This document shows positions 35,100 to 45,079 of a DNA stretch of 64,000 nucleotides, one piece after another. How positions within the stretch are numbered: the first letter of the stretch is position 1; the number at the start of each line of letters is the position of its first letter. This DNA comes from Sorex araneus. Taxonomy: Eukaryota; Chordata; Mammalia; Eulipotyphla; Soricidae. The notes under the pieces were generated by a model, which was not told the origin of the DNA, did not search any database, and saw only the letters and a list, made by a program, of their open reading frames with translations. A program made the position numbers and the translations under genes. The stretch is from positions 12,343,995 through 12,407,994 of the forward strand of contig NC_073312.1 of assembly GCF_027595985.1 (NCBI RefSeq). The letters run 5' to 3'.

Positions 35100-35675
35100 C
35101 AACTCTCCCTCCTTCCCTCCCCTCCCCTTCCCTCCCTTCCTCACTCCCCTTCCTCCCTTCTCCCTTCCCTCCCTCATTCTTCCTCCCTCCCTCCCTCCCT
35201 CCCTCATTCTTCCTCCCTCCCTCCCTCCCTTCCTCCCTCCCTCCCTCCCTCCCTTCCTCCCTCCCTCCCTCCCTCCCTCCCTCCCTTCCTTCCTTCCTTC
35301 CTTCCTTCCTTCCTTCCTTCCTCCCTCCCTCATTCTTCCTCCCTCCCTCCCTCATTCTTCCTCCCTCCCTCCCTCCCTCCCTCCCTCCCTCCCTTCCTCC
35401 CTTCCTCCCTCCCTCCCTCCCTTCCTCCCTTCCTTCCTTCCTTCTTTCCTTCCTTCCTTCCTTCCTTCCTTCCTTCCTTCCTTCCTTCCTTCCTTCCTTC
35501 CTTCCTTCCTTCTTTCCCTCCCTCCCTCCCTCCCTCCCTCCCTCCCTCCCTCCCTCCCTCCCTCCCTCCCTCCCTTCCTTCCTTCCTTCCTTCCTTCCTT
35601 CCTTCCTTCCTTCCTTCCTTCCTTCCTTCCTTCCTTCCTTCCTTCCTTCCTTCCTTCCTTCCTTCCTTCCTTCCT
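35100..35675. repeat. Long polypyrimidine tract (CCCT/CCTT)n
   Basis: About 575 bp with only rare purines, mainly in four 'ctcattcttcctccc' interruptions. CCCT-rich at the start, then alternating CCTT and CCCT blocks, ending with about 95 bp of pure CCTT. The longest tract in the window. Confidence 0.95.
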
Positions 35676-35803
35676 CAGTACAGGGAGTTAGACTCGGCTC
35701 CTCTGTGCTAGCCTGTATCCTCCCACTGGGCCTCCTCTCTGGCCCCTTTTCAGTAAGTTGCCCACATAGCCCGCGGCAAACCCATATGCTGCTCTCCTTG
35801 CCA

Positions 35804-35817
35804 CCTCTAGGTGGCAG
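35804..35817 (+). promoter_or_regulatory. Candidate CTCF-like core
   Basis: CCTCTAGGTGGCAG differs from the CTCF core at one base and sits in a palindromic ccacctctaggtgg. Motif-level evidence only. Confidence 0.3.
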
Positions 35818-36059
35818 TTTGATCAAATAATTTCAGGGGAGCAACTAGTCAACACTTGATTTAATAACATGTCATTTATCTGTCTATTAGTAATACTAAT
35901 TTCTTAGTTCCATAAATTAACATTAAAAAATAAACGAATTTTATAGATGCTTAAAATTATATATAATCCCTTATTCTCCACCACAACTCATTATCAAACA
36001 GACATTATATGGGAATCCAACAGGCTTTTATGCTTATGTTTTCAGGGAGATAAGGATTT

Positions 36060-36238
36060 TTTTCCTTTTTTTCACTTTTTTGAGTCACACCTGGTGATGA
36101 TTAGGGGTTACTCCTGGCTCATGCACTCAGGAATTACTCCTGGCCGTGCTCGGGGGACCATGTGGGATGCTGGGAATCGAACCCGGGTTGGCCTCGTGCA
36201 AGGCAAACACCTTACCTGCTGTGCTATTGCTCCAGCTC
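36060..36238 (-). mobile_element. Type 1 SINE
   Basis: Complete reverse copy, 'gagtcacacctggtgatga' to 'gctattgctccagctc'. Confidence 0.9.
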
Positions 36239-36413
36239 TTCTTCTGTTTTATATCAAACTACTTCCAATGTGTAGGATAGCTCCTAACTTTAGTATGTCT
36301 ATTTAAGTTTCCTTAATTCATGTCGTATTCGTTATAACGCTTTTAGATTTCCTAATAAACAATTAGATTTTCTGCCAGCCATGTACTTTCCTCTCCTTGA
36401 AAATAGCAGCGGG

Positions 36414-36611
36414 CAGGGGCTGGAGCGATAGCACAGCGGGTAGGGCGTTTGCCTTGCACGTGGCAGACCTGGGTTCTAATCCCAGCATCCCATATGGTCC
36501 CCTGAGCACCGCCAGGGGTAATTCCTGAGTGAAGAGCCAGGAGTAACCCCTGTGCATCGCCGGGTGTGACCCAAAAACCAAAAAAAAAAAAAAAAAGAAA
36601 AAAGAAAAAAA
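36414..36611 (+). mobile_element. Type 1 SINE, young
   Basis: Complete copy with a long A-rich tail. A perfect 15-bp target duplication, gaaaatagcagcggg, lies at 36399-36413 and 36612-36626. Confidence 0.95.
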
Positions 36612-36626
36612 GAAAATAGCAGCGGG

Positions 36627-36800
36627 GGTTGGGGAGGTTTTACAGCAGGGAGGGCATTTGCCTTGCTTGCATCTAACCCAGGTTTCCCCCTGGCACCCCA
36701 CGTGGTCCCCCGAGTCCCACCAGGAGTGATCCCTGCGTGCAGAGCCAGGAGTAACCCCTGAGCACTGCCAGGTGTGACCCCCAAACGACAACTAAAAAAA
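36627..36800 (+). mobile_element. Type 1 SINE, diverged
   Basis: Same orientation and directly adjacent to the younger copy, which inserted at its 5' edge. Confidence 0.8.
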
Positions 36801-37044
36801 ATCAATGAACAGCAGGGGCCAGGGGCTATGCCTGGCATAGACCAGGGGCTGGGCTTGGTCACTATCCTGCGTCACCCCTGGCTCAGCGCCTCTGGGTGTG
36901 GTCCCAGAGGTCAGCGACCACCAAAGGACAGCGATGGGGGCTCCCGCACGGCTGCACCCCAACATCAGGCCCAAGCATTAGGCCACCCGGCACTGCTGGC
37001 AGATTCCACCAGGAGTGGCCTCTGACCTGTCCTGAGCACTTTTT

Positions 37045-37180
37045 GGGAGTCTCACCCAAACGAGTCTCCCCCATAACAATGAGCCTCTCCCCAACAACAC
37101 CAAGTCTCCCCGTTAGTTGAGTCTTCCCCAATTGACAATGAATCTCTCCCCCAATGAGTCCCCCCAATAACAATGAATCT
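37045..37180. repeat. Degenerate ~20-bp minisatellite
   Basis: About seven imperfect units of ga(g/a)tctccccc-aataacaat. Confidence 0.65.
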
Positions 37181-37574
37181 CTTTTTTCTCCTTAAAAGAA
37201 TTCTATTAATGTAGCTACTAAGAATAAAAAGAATTTATACTCATGCTCTTCAAAAGTGATTTCTATTAACATGCGATTTTGCATTCACCTGAAACTATAA
37301 TCATACAAAATATTGTAATAAGTATAGCTATAATCTTATTTTATACATAAGTAAAATAGAATTATATAAAAATAAACCCTGAAGTATCTTTTGCATTTAC
37401 ACCTATGTCCTCTTACATTTGCTAAGAATGTTTGTTCTGCTTCTTTCGGGGGGGGGGGGGGCATCTGGTAGTATCCAGGGGACACCTCCTGCCTCCGTTC
37501 GAGGGCTGTTCTCCCAGCACTCTACCATATGCAAGGCAAACGCCCTACCCGATCTCTCTGGTCCCAAGCTTTTG

Positions 37575-37741
37575 GCAAGCTACCAAGAGTATCCTGCCTG
37601 CATGGCAGAGCCTGGCAAGCTCCCCGTGGCATATTCGATATGCCAAAAACAGTAACAATAAGTCTCCCAATGGAGACGTTACTGGTGCCCGCTCAAGAAA
37701 ATCAGTGAACAACGGGATGACAGCGATAGAATGCTACAACA
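37575..37741 (+). mobile_element. Type 2 SINE, 5' truncated
   Basis: Begins at 'ggcaagctaccaagagta', ends 'gggatgacagcgatagaat'. Preceded by a decayed reverse SINE fragment at 37455-37570. Confidence 0.85.
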
Positions 37742-37794
37742 GAAATATTGCTTGGCCCCTGCCTTTATTCCTTCTCTCATGAGTGGTGACAGGT

Positions 37795-37915
37795 ACGGCC
37801 GACCAGGGTTCGATCCCCTATGGTCCCCCAAGCACCGCCTGGAGTAATTTCTGAGTGTAGAGTCAGGAGTAACCTCTGAGCATTGCTGGGTATGATCTTC
37901 CCCTTCCAAAAAGGA
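37795..37915 (+). mobile_element. Type 1 SINE, headless
   Basis: Starts at the B box (ccagggttcgatcccctatg); the body is intact. Confidence 0.8.
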
Positions 37916-38014
37916 AGGTAATATCTTTAGGATTTTAACTCAGATACTAAATAAAATATCTATTAATGTCTAAAGGTGTCGAACTACAGTTTAGTTACCT
38001 GAGAAGTAAATCTC

Positions 38015-38030
38015 CCACTAGGTGGCGCTG
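38015..38030 (+). promoter_or_regulatory. Strong candidate CTCF site
   Basis: CCACTAGGTGGCGCTG satisfies every position of the CTCF core CCASYAGRKGGCRS. It lies in repeat-free DNA roughly midway between the two CpG islands, a plausible insulator or loop anchor between FHIP2A and ABLIM1. Occupancy cannot be judged from sequence. Confidence 0.55.
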
Positions 38031-38474
38031 TTTAGCAACAGGCTACCTCTGTTGCCTCGACTACCTGTCAAAGGTTCCGTGTTTCCGTTCCCTGCAGACA
38101 TAGCATCTAAATGTATTCCCATAATGAAAAAGTGATTTAATCTCGTATTACAAGTGCAGCTTGTTTATCACTAGAGCGCAGCAAAAGTTCAAGAAATTAT
38201 TATAGCAAAATGGCAGCCTAGACAATAGCGTCTATCCCGAGATGACAAATCCCCTACATCCAGGCTCCTACTCTTGCATCACATTTAAGACGTTTTAGGA
38301 AAGAAACTGATGCACTTCTTGGTTGTGTCTCATGACAGGGAGACCCTGAGCCCTACAGGTCACTGGGCCTGTGACTGTTGTGGGCTTCCCAGGGCAGCCG
38401 TGTAAGAGGGCTCCAGGCAGTGACCTGGGCCACTGGCTGACTCCAGTTTCCTGAAGCACAGCTCTCCGGGCTGC

Positions 38475-38855
38475 TCCTTCTCCTCCCTCTCCTCCCTCTC
38501 CCTCCCTCTCCCTCCCTCTCCCTCCATCTCCCTCTCTCCCTTAATTGCTTTTCCTCTCTTTCCCTCCTTCTCTTTCTCTCATCTATCTCCATCTCTCACC
38601 CTCTCTCCTTTCCCCTTCTCTTTCTCACCTGTCTCTTTCTTCCCTCTTTCTTTCCCTGCCTCTCTCTATCCTTCTATCTTTCCTCTCCACCTTTCTCTCC
38701 CTTTCCCTCTCTCTCCATCCCTCTCTCCACCTCTCTCTATCCCTTTCTCCATCCCTCTCTCCACCTTTCTCTCTCTCCATCCCTCTCCCCATCTCTCTCT
38801 GTCGCTCTCCTCTCTCCCTCCTTCTCTCTCCTCCTTCTCTCTCTCCTCTCTCTGG
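38475..38855. repeat. Polypyrimidine (CTCTCC)n region
   Basis: About 380 bp of irregular ctccctct and tctctcc units, mostly pyrimidine on the plus strand. Confidence 0.9.
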
Positions 38856-38859
38856 CAGC

Positions 38860-39520
38860 TGCCCCCGAGTGTGCAACTTCAGCTGTCCCTGCCCCAGTGG
38901 CACCTTCACTACAAACCACCAAGCACAGCGGGAGGCCGTGTGCAGCTCTCTCCCGGTGAGACTCCTGTGCAGCTCGCCCCACCCCTCCTGCCCACCCCCC
39001 CCCCCCACCCAGTGTGCATCCCCAAGGAGCCTGGTTCAGTGCAAACCCCTCTGCCCTGGAGATGAAGCAGTGGCTGGAGCAGACTGGGCTGTCACCGTGG
39101 GTCCCAGTGTGAACCTTGGGCCCAGAATTGGCCCTTTGCGTCTGTGAACGACCGAAGAATGAACAATACCTCGCCTCCTTGCCGGGGAGCTGGGGGGAGT
39201 GGGCCACCTCTTAAAAAAGATCCAGACACAGCCTGCACGCTCCCCAGCGACCGTACCTCTCGGAGTCTTGCCTACCAGGCCTCTGTAACGGTTTTCAAAG
39301 GCGCCGACGGGGCTTGGTGGCAAATGCGAGCATGCACGAGCTTGCAAGCACGAGGCCCCGAGTTCAACCCCCGGGACCCCACTTGCACCTGTGACCCTGC
39401 CAGCTCTGCCGAAACAGAGTGTGTGTTCTCCAGTGAGCCCCAGCGAGCACGCCAGCCAGGGGGACACCAGCCCTGACGTCACAGCCACCACCAGCACAGC
39501 GAAAGGAAGGGGGCGGGATT
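38860..39520. other. Unassigned G+C-moderate sequence
   Basis: No exon recognised; a perfect CRE palindrome lies at 39474-39481. Confidence 0.4.
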
Positions 39521-39540
39521 TTTATTTAATTTTAATTAAT

Positions 39541-39544
<4 letters not shown>

Positions 39545-39633
<89 letters not shown>
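39545..39633. repeat. (CTT)n then (ATT)n compound microsatellite
   Basis: About 13 CTT units followed by about 16 ATT units. Confidence 0.95.
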
Positions 39634-39635
<2 letters not shown>

Positions 39636-39784
39636 CTCCACATGTTCGGACAGGCCTCATGCATGAAGGTACCGGCAGAGGAACCCAGGTGTGTGTGATC
39701 CCATCAACGGCCAACATCCAGAGAGAGACTTAAAAGCAAGCTCTCAGAAGCGATATCTTTAGCCTACTTCTCCCTCTGGGAGAA

Positions 39785-40010
39785 ACTGGCAATCTTCTGA
39801 GAGTTTCCTGCCCCCATGGGACAGCCTTGCAAGCTTCCCATGGTGTATTCAGATGCAAAATCCAGTAACAAGCTGGATCTCATTCCCCTTACCCTGAAGA
39901 GTGCAACATCGTTAGGAGGGCTGAGTCCAAATAGACTAAGATCTCAGGGAAAGGATGAAATGAGATGTTACTGAGCCCGCCCGAGAAATCAGTGATTAAC
40001 GGGATTTTGT
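39785..40010 (+). mobile_element. Type 2 SINE, long variant, diverged
   Basis: Headless; keeps the extra block ('tctcattccccttaccctga' to 'gatctcagggaaagg'). Confidence 0.75.
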
Positions 40011-40015
40011 GATTC

Positions 40016-40153
40016 GTGATTATTTTGGGGCCGCATCCAGCTATGCCCAGGGCTTCCTCCTGGCTCTTCACTCAGGGCTCACTGCTGGTGGCCTTGGGGG
40101 ACCATCCACCAGTAGGCACACGCCCAGCCTGCTGTTCTGTTGCTCCAGTCCGG
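40016..40153 (-). mobile_element. Degenerate type 1 SINE
   Basis: 'ttttggggccgcatccagct' to 'ctgttctgttgctccagtcc'. Confidence 0.65.
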
Positions 40154-40159
40154 GGGATT

Positions 40160-40355
<196 letters not shown>

Positions 40356-40361
40356 CAGTTT

Positions 40362-40580
40362 CTAAGATAACATTTATTTATCTATTTATTTTTAATGAAT
40401 CGCCATGATGTGCAGTTACAGACTTACAAACTTTTGTGATTGATTGTGTTTCAGCCATAAAATATTCAAGTGCCCATCCCTCCAACAGTGCCCATTCCCC
40501 ACCACCAGTGTTCCCAGTATCCCTCCTGCCATCCCCACCTCATCACCCCCGCCTGCCTCTGTGGCAGGAATGTTCCCTTT

Positions 40581-40653
<73 letters not shown>

Positions 40654-40790
40654 TTTGGGTGTTATGGTTGGCAGTTCAGGTCGTAAGTGGCCATCGTGTC
40701 CGGTCCACAGTCTACTTTCAGCCCACATCTCCCATCCCGAGCGAGTCCTCCAAGCGTCACTCACTTAGTGGTCTCTGCTCTATCAGGGGA
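40362..40790 (-). mobile_element. L1 3' end with expanded (CT)n
   Basis: Reverse L1 tail ('gtgcccatccctccaacagt', 'cccagtatccctcctgccat'). It is split by a CT run of about 68 bp at 40583-40650 and continues with 'ccatcgtgtccggtccac'. Confidence 0.75.
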
Positions 40791-40915
40791 TTTTTTTTTT
40801 TAAAGAGATACTTTCAAAGATATCCAATGAGGCGAAGTTTGTAGCTGCAAAATAAGAAAGAATATAAATGTCTGACCAAAGGGGGGAAAAAAGGATTGGA
40901 TTACAGTGCAGGAGA

Positions 40916-41115
40916 AAGGAAGGAAGGAAGGAAGGAAGGAAGGAAGGAAGGAAGGAAGGAAGGAAGGAAGGAAGGAAGGAAGGAAGGAAGGAAGGAAGGG
41001 AGGGAGGGAGAGGGGAGGGAGGGAAAGGGAAGGGAAGGAGGAAGGGAGGGAAGGAGGGAGGGAGGAAGGTAGGAAGGAGGAAAAGAGAAGGGAGGGAGGA
41101 AGGAGGGAGGGCCCA
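40916..41115. repeat. (GGAA)n/(GGGA)n polypurine tract
   Basis: About 85 bp of perfect GGAA units, then irregular ggga-rich sequence. Purine on the plus strand, opposite in sense to the tract at 40160. Confidence 0.95.
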
Positions 41116-41870
41116 AGGAGAATCATTTATGCTGGGCCACCAAGTCTAATAGTCCTTTCAGCTTCTCCCCAGGTGGAACTGTAGACCAATCTGCCTGGAG
41201 TCTTCTGGCTGGCACCCGTGAGTTTGTATTTATATAAGAAGCCCTACCCCCGACCACCAGAGGGAAGGTGACTTTGCCTGTAGTCTTTCTTTTGCTACCA
41301 ACCTGACTCTAAACACCCTCGATTTGGGTGCCCCTCCGGGCAGGGCCTCTCCTCTTGCTGGACTGCGCTGCTTCCTGATTCAGAGAACTGCAATAAAGCC
41401 GGTAGAGAGGCTGGATTTATTCAGAGGGGTTTTGTTTCTTAATAGAAGAAATTAGATGATCCACGTAAAGTGCTTGGCACTTCATAGAAGCTATGTAAAC
41501 ATTGGCGAGTGCTATTGATTAGGAGAAGAGCAAGTCATTGGCGAGTCTACTTCAGTCTAAGAAGAATTATTATTTTCTACATATTTTGACAGCGGAGAGA
41601 GAAACGTGCTTTTAAAAAATCAATGTCGAGTGTCCCCGGAGACGAGGCGTCTAATGGCCCTGCACTTAGCGACTCTCCCTGGACTGGGACGCGGAGAAGC
41701 GCAGCGGCCAGAGAACAGAGCAATCCAAATTCATGCTGGACGTGCCCCAGGAGCTGGACACAAGGCCGAGGGGGTTATTTCTGCGGTGGGGAAACCATTT
41801 TGCTGGATGGGGATGAGGTGGGGAGAAGAACCAAACCTGTAAACAGATCATTCCAGCATCCTGTACTACA
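41116..41870. other. Unassigned sequence with candidate CTCF-like motif
   Basis: The block 41160-41400 ends in an aataaag hexamer and could be an old LTR. CCACCAGAGGGAAG near 41256 differs from the CTCF core at one base. No exon seen. Confidence 0.35.
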
Positions 41871-41878
41871 GAGGTAGC

Positions 41879-41895
41879 GGGGGGGGGGGGGGGGG
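41879..41895. repeat. G17 homopolymer
   Basis: Uninterrupted G run followed by gcgcgggcgcgg. Confidence 0.9.
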
Positions 41896-41899
41896 CGCG

Positions 41900-42020
41900 G
41901 GCGCGGCACTTGCCTTGCTGTGACTGGCCCTGGGTCGATCCTTGGTACTACATCTGGCCTCCCGACTACTACTAGGAGTTATTCCTGAGCATAGAGCTAG
42001 GCACATCCCCTAACACTGGG
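41900..42020 (+). mobile_element. Degenerate type 1 SINE
   Basis: 'cacttgccttgctgtgactg' and 'ggagttattcctgagcatag'. Confidence 0.55.
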
Positions 42021-42121
42021 TTCCCCCCACATAAAAAGAAATAACAACCCTCAAACCCGTTAATGTTCTATTTTAATAAGGTTCCCAAATGATGAACAGC
42101 ATTGGAGACGATAGGAGTGGG

Positions 42122-42265
42122 TTGGAGCTCGGAAAGGATGGAGAGATAGTGCAGCGTTTGGGTGCTGGCTGGATCCTTGGCACAGTACATGTTCCCCTCC
42201 AGCTCTTCCAGGGTATCACTCTTGAGCACAGAACCAAGAGTAGCACCTGAGCACAGTTGATCTGG
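42122..42265 (+). mobile_element. Degenerate type 1 SINE
   Basis: 'aaaggatggagagatagtgc' head; 'ttgagcacagaaccaagag' body. Confidence 0.55.
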
Positions 42266-42332
42266 CTTTTGACCATAATATATCTCAGACACAGCATCAT
42301 TTATCTGAGGAAACTGTCATTGTTGGTTTGGG

Positions 42333-42510
42333 TTGGCTTTTCTTTGTCATTGTTGGGCCACACCCGACAGTGCTTAGGGCTTATTCCTGACTCCGCATTC
42401 AGGGGTACTCCTGGTAGGGCCCCGGGGACCATATGGAATGCTGGGGATTGGGCCCAGGTTGGCTGCGTGCAAGACAAGTGCCCTACCCTCTGTACTATGG
42501 CTCTGGCCAT
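42333..42510 (-). mobile_element. Type 1 SINE, diverged
   Basis: 'gttgggccacacccgacag' to 'ctgtactatggctctggcc', reverse orientation. Confidence 0.8.
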
Positions 42511-42552
42511 GACACCGTGATTGTTCAATTTAGTACGTGAATGTTGTTACAG

Positions 42553-42800
42553 GGCTGGAGCGATAGCACAGCGGTTAGGGTGTTTGCCTTGCCCGAGGCT
42601 GACCCGGGTTCGATTCCTCTGTCCCTCTCGGAGAGCCTGGCAAGCTACCAAGAGTATCTCACCCACACAGCAGAGCCTGGCAGGCTACCCTGGTGTATTC
42701 GATATGCCAAAAACAGTAACAACAAATCTCACAATGGAGACACTACTGGTACCCACTCGAGCAAATTGATGAGCAACAGGATGACAGTGTGATTCAGTGA
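42553..42800 (+). mobile_element. Type 2 SINE
   Basis: Complete; ends 'gatgacagtgtgattcagtg'. Flanked by ttacaggg repeats. Confidence 0.9.
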
Positions 42801-42833
42801 ATATTCTTACAGGGGTGTGTATAGTATGAGTGA

Positions 42834-42905
42834 TTGAGTGTGTGTGTGTATGTGTGTGTGTGTGTGTGTGTGGGTGTGGGTGTGGGTGTGTGTGTGTGTG
42901 TGTGT
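42834..42905. repeat. (TG)n microsatellite with GGGTGT interruptions
   Basis: About 70 bp of tg units with a central gggtgtgggtgtgggtgt. Confidence 0.9.
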
Positions 42906-42909
42906 CTGG

Positions 42910-44270
42910 GTGGTAGATGGGAGGGAGACGGGAAGGAAAAGCAACAGTTTGGAGAGAGGATGGCAGCCAAAGGGGCGGTAATTCTGATGTCTCCCCACCG
43001 CAGTGGAAAGTTCTCAGAACTGCCCCATCATCTGGATGTTCAGGCTCCCGCATAAGTGCTCCCGGCTCAGACAACATTCTGCTTTGCAAAACATGACAGG
43101 GCAATTTTGAGCCTCTGCTTCCAGGAGGGCTAGTGGAGGCGATGGCAGACCAACTCCTGCTGTGATATCGGGGGCGGGGGGTGGTAAGGACAACCCAAGG
43201 CATGGTTGGAAGAGAGGTGTGGGATCAATGTGGGGTCGCTGGGCCACCACCTGAACTCCAGTCCCAGAGTCCTGGGGAGCCCTTTGGTCATTCCCTGCCA
43301 TGAGATGGTTAGTCAGTTCTGGACAAAACCCAAGACCCAGGCGTTGCTTGTTCGGGACCCCGCTAGGGAAAAGAGAAGCGAGCAGCACTTTGGCGGTTGC
43401 ATGAGAGAATGTCACTGGGGTCACTGGTTTAGAAGGGAACACAGCAGCGCATACTGGCGCGTGGGTGAGTCAGGGTGCTGGGGAACTCAGCTGGGCATGT
43501 GAAGGGCAGAGCAAGTGTCTTCATTTTCCAGACGTAGAAGACAAAGACTCACAAGGGCTCACGCCACAAGTGCCAAGCCAGCTACTCCATCCAGTCCTTT
43601 GCTAAGTATTGGAAGTGCGCAGCGTTGAAAGGCAAAAGCTAAATTCTGACCCTCTGATGGGAAGACAGAACCCTGCAGAGTAAGAAGGGACAAAGACCCA
43701 GAAAGTCAAAACCCGAAGCCCAGCCCTAAAAGACAGGGGCACTAAGGAGATCTTCCCACTGGAAAGGGGACGACGCCTTCACTAGCCCCCGGGTGCGTTT
43801 CTACTCACACAATTGAAAGCACCCCGGATTTCATGCAGCCAGTTACCATACATGCAAAATACAAGCAAAGCTATAGATGATTCTGTATTGGAGATAATTG
43901 GCAAGAACTCTGAAAACGCGATTCTCTTTTGGCTTAGTGGCAGAGACCACACTCAGAAAAGCATTGGTAGGCAATTTTCTCTTGCTGTGAATGTCCCGAG
44001 TGTGATAACTCGAATTCAGATGCTATTGCCTATAACATGCTTTGTGTCTAGGAAATAGCCCGCTGGGACCCCTGCACAGGAGGGGCTGCCATTTACTGAA
44101 ATGTCCTTCAATGAAGGATGGTTATGATGATGATCAAGACATTCACGGAGATAAGGAAAACCAATGAGCAGAGTCCACAGGGACGTGCAACCTATAAAGC
44201 AAACAGACTCAGGCGCACGTTCTAGAAATACAAATATATGCTCTCTGGAAGAGTAACTGGATGGTTTTCA
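42910..44270. other. Unassigned intergenic sequence
   Basis: Mixed composition, no SINE head, no exon recognised. Confidence 0.4.
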
Positions 44271-44271
44271 A

Positions 44272-44337
44272 CAGATGCATCTTGTTCCAACTATGGGGCA
44301 AGCTGATGGAATGACAGTTTGAATTACCTTAAGGGGG
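44272..44337 (+). repeat. Unclassified direct repeat, copy 1
   Basis: 'caactatggggcaagctgat' and the following 'tttgaatt' recur at 45232-45300. Confidence 0.6.
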
Positions 44338-44631
44338 AAAAAGCCTGTGGTGTCACCAAATGAGAAGTCTTTAGGGGAACTGAATGGGTAGCACCCATCA
44401 GAGATATAAATTCGAGGACAGGTCAACAGAAATGAGAAAGTTGAAAGGGGGGGATGAAAAAGAATAGAGCAAAGAGACATATGGAACAAATGATCTAGTA
44501 AGAGCTTACTATTTGCAACCTGAGGAGGAGTGTGGGGGGAAGGCAGAAAAAGGGAAGGGAGGAAGAGAGAGAAGAATGGAATAGAAGAAATAGATAAAGA
44601 CACGAACCTAAGGATTTTCTTATTTTTCACT

Positions 44632-44828
44632 GTATCACTGTATCACTGTCGTCCCGTTGCTCATCAATTTGCTTGAGCGAGTGCCAGTAACACCTCCATT
44701 TGTCCCTATCGCTTTCAGGGGAATGAGGCCCATTATTGTTACTGTTTTGGGCATATTAAATATGCCACAGATAGCCTGCCAGGCTCTGCCATGTGAGATT
44801 CTGCATCTCTCTCTTCTGGGAGCTTTGT
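44632..44828 (-). mobile_element. Type 2 SINE, long-variant remnant
   Basis: Reverse copy; retains part of the extra block ('tcaggggaatgaggcccatt'). Confidence 0.75.
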
Positions 44829-44847
44829 TTTATAGCCTCTGGATAAA

Positions 44848-45075
44848 AAAAAATCTTTTTAAATTTTATTGAATCACTGTGAGCTAGAGTTACAAGCTTT
44901 CATGTTTGAGTTACAATCACATAATGATCAAACACCCATCCCTCCACTATTGCACATTCCCCACCACCAATATCCCCAGTATATCCCCCATTTCCCACCC
45001 TCCCCCTGCCTCCATGGCAGACAATATTCCCCATACTCTTTCTCTACTTCTGGGCACTATGGTTTGTAATAGAAT
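44848..45075 (-). mobile_element. L1 3' end
   Basis: 'ttttattgaatcactgtgag' to 'gggcactatggtttgtaata', reverse orientation, abutting a type 2 SINE at its poly-T. Confidence 0.75.
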
Positions 45076-45079
45076 CCAA

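Noticed and set aside
35080-35830. Roughly 250-codon frames on both strands, rich in LPS or GRKE repeats
   Set aside because: Translations of a polypyrimidine/polypurine tract; no protein-like composition.
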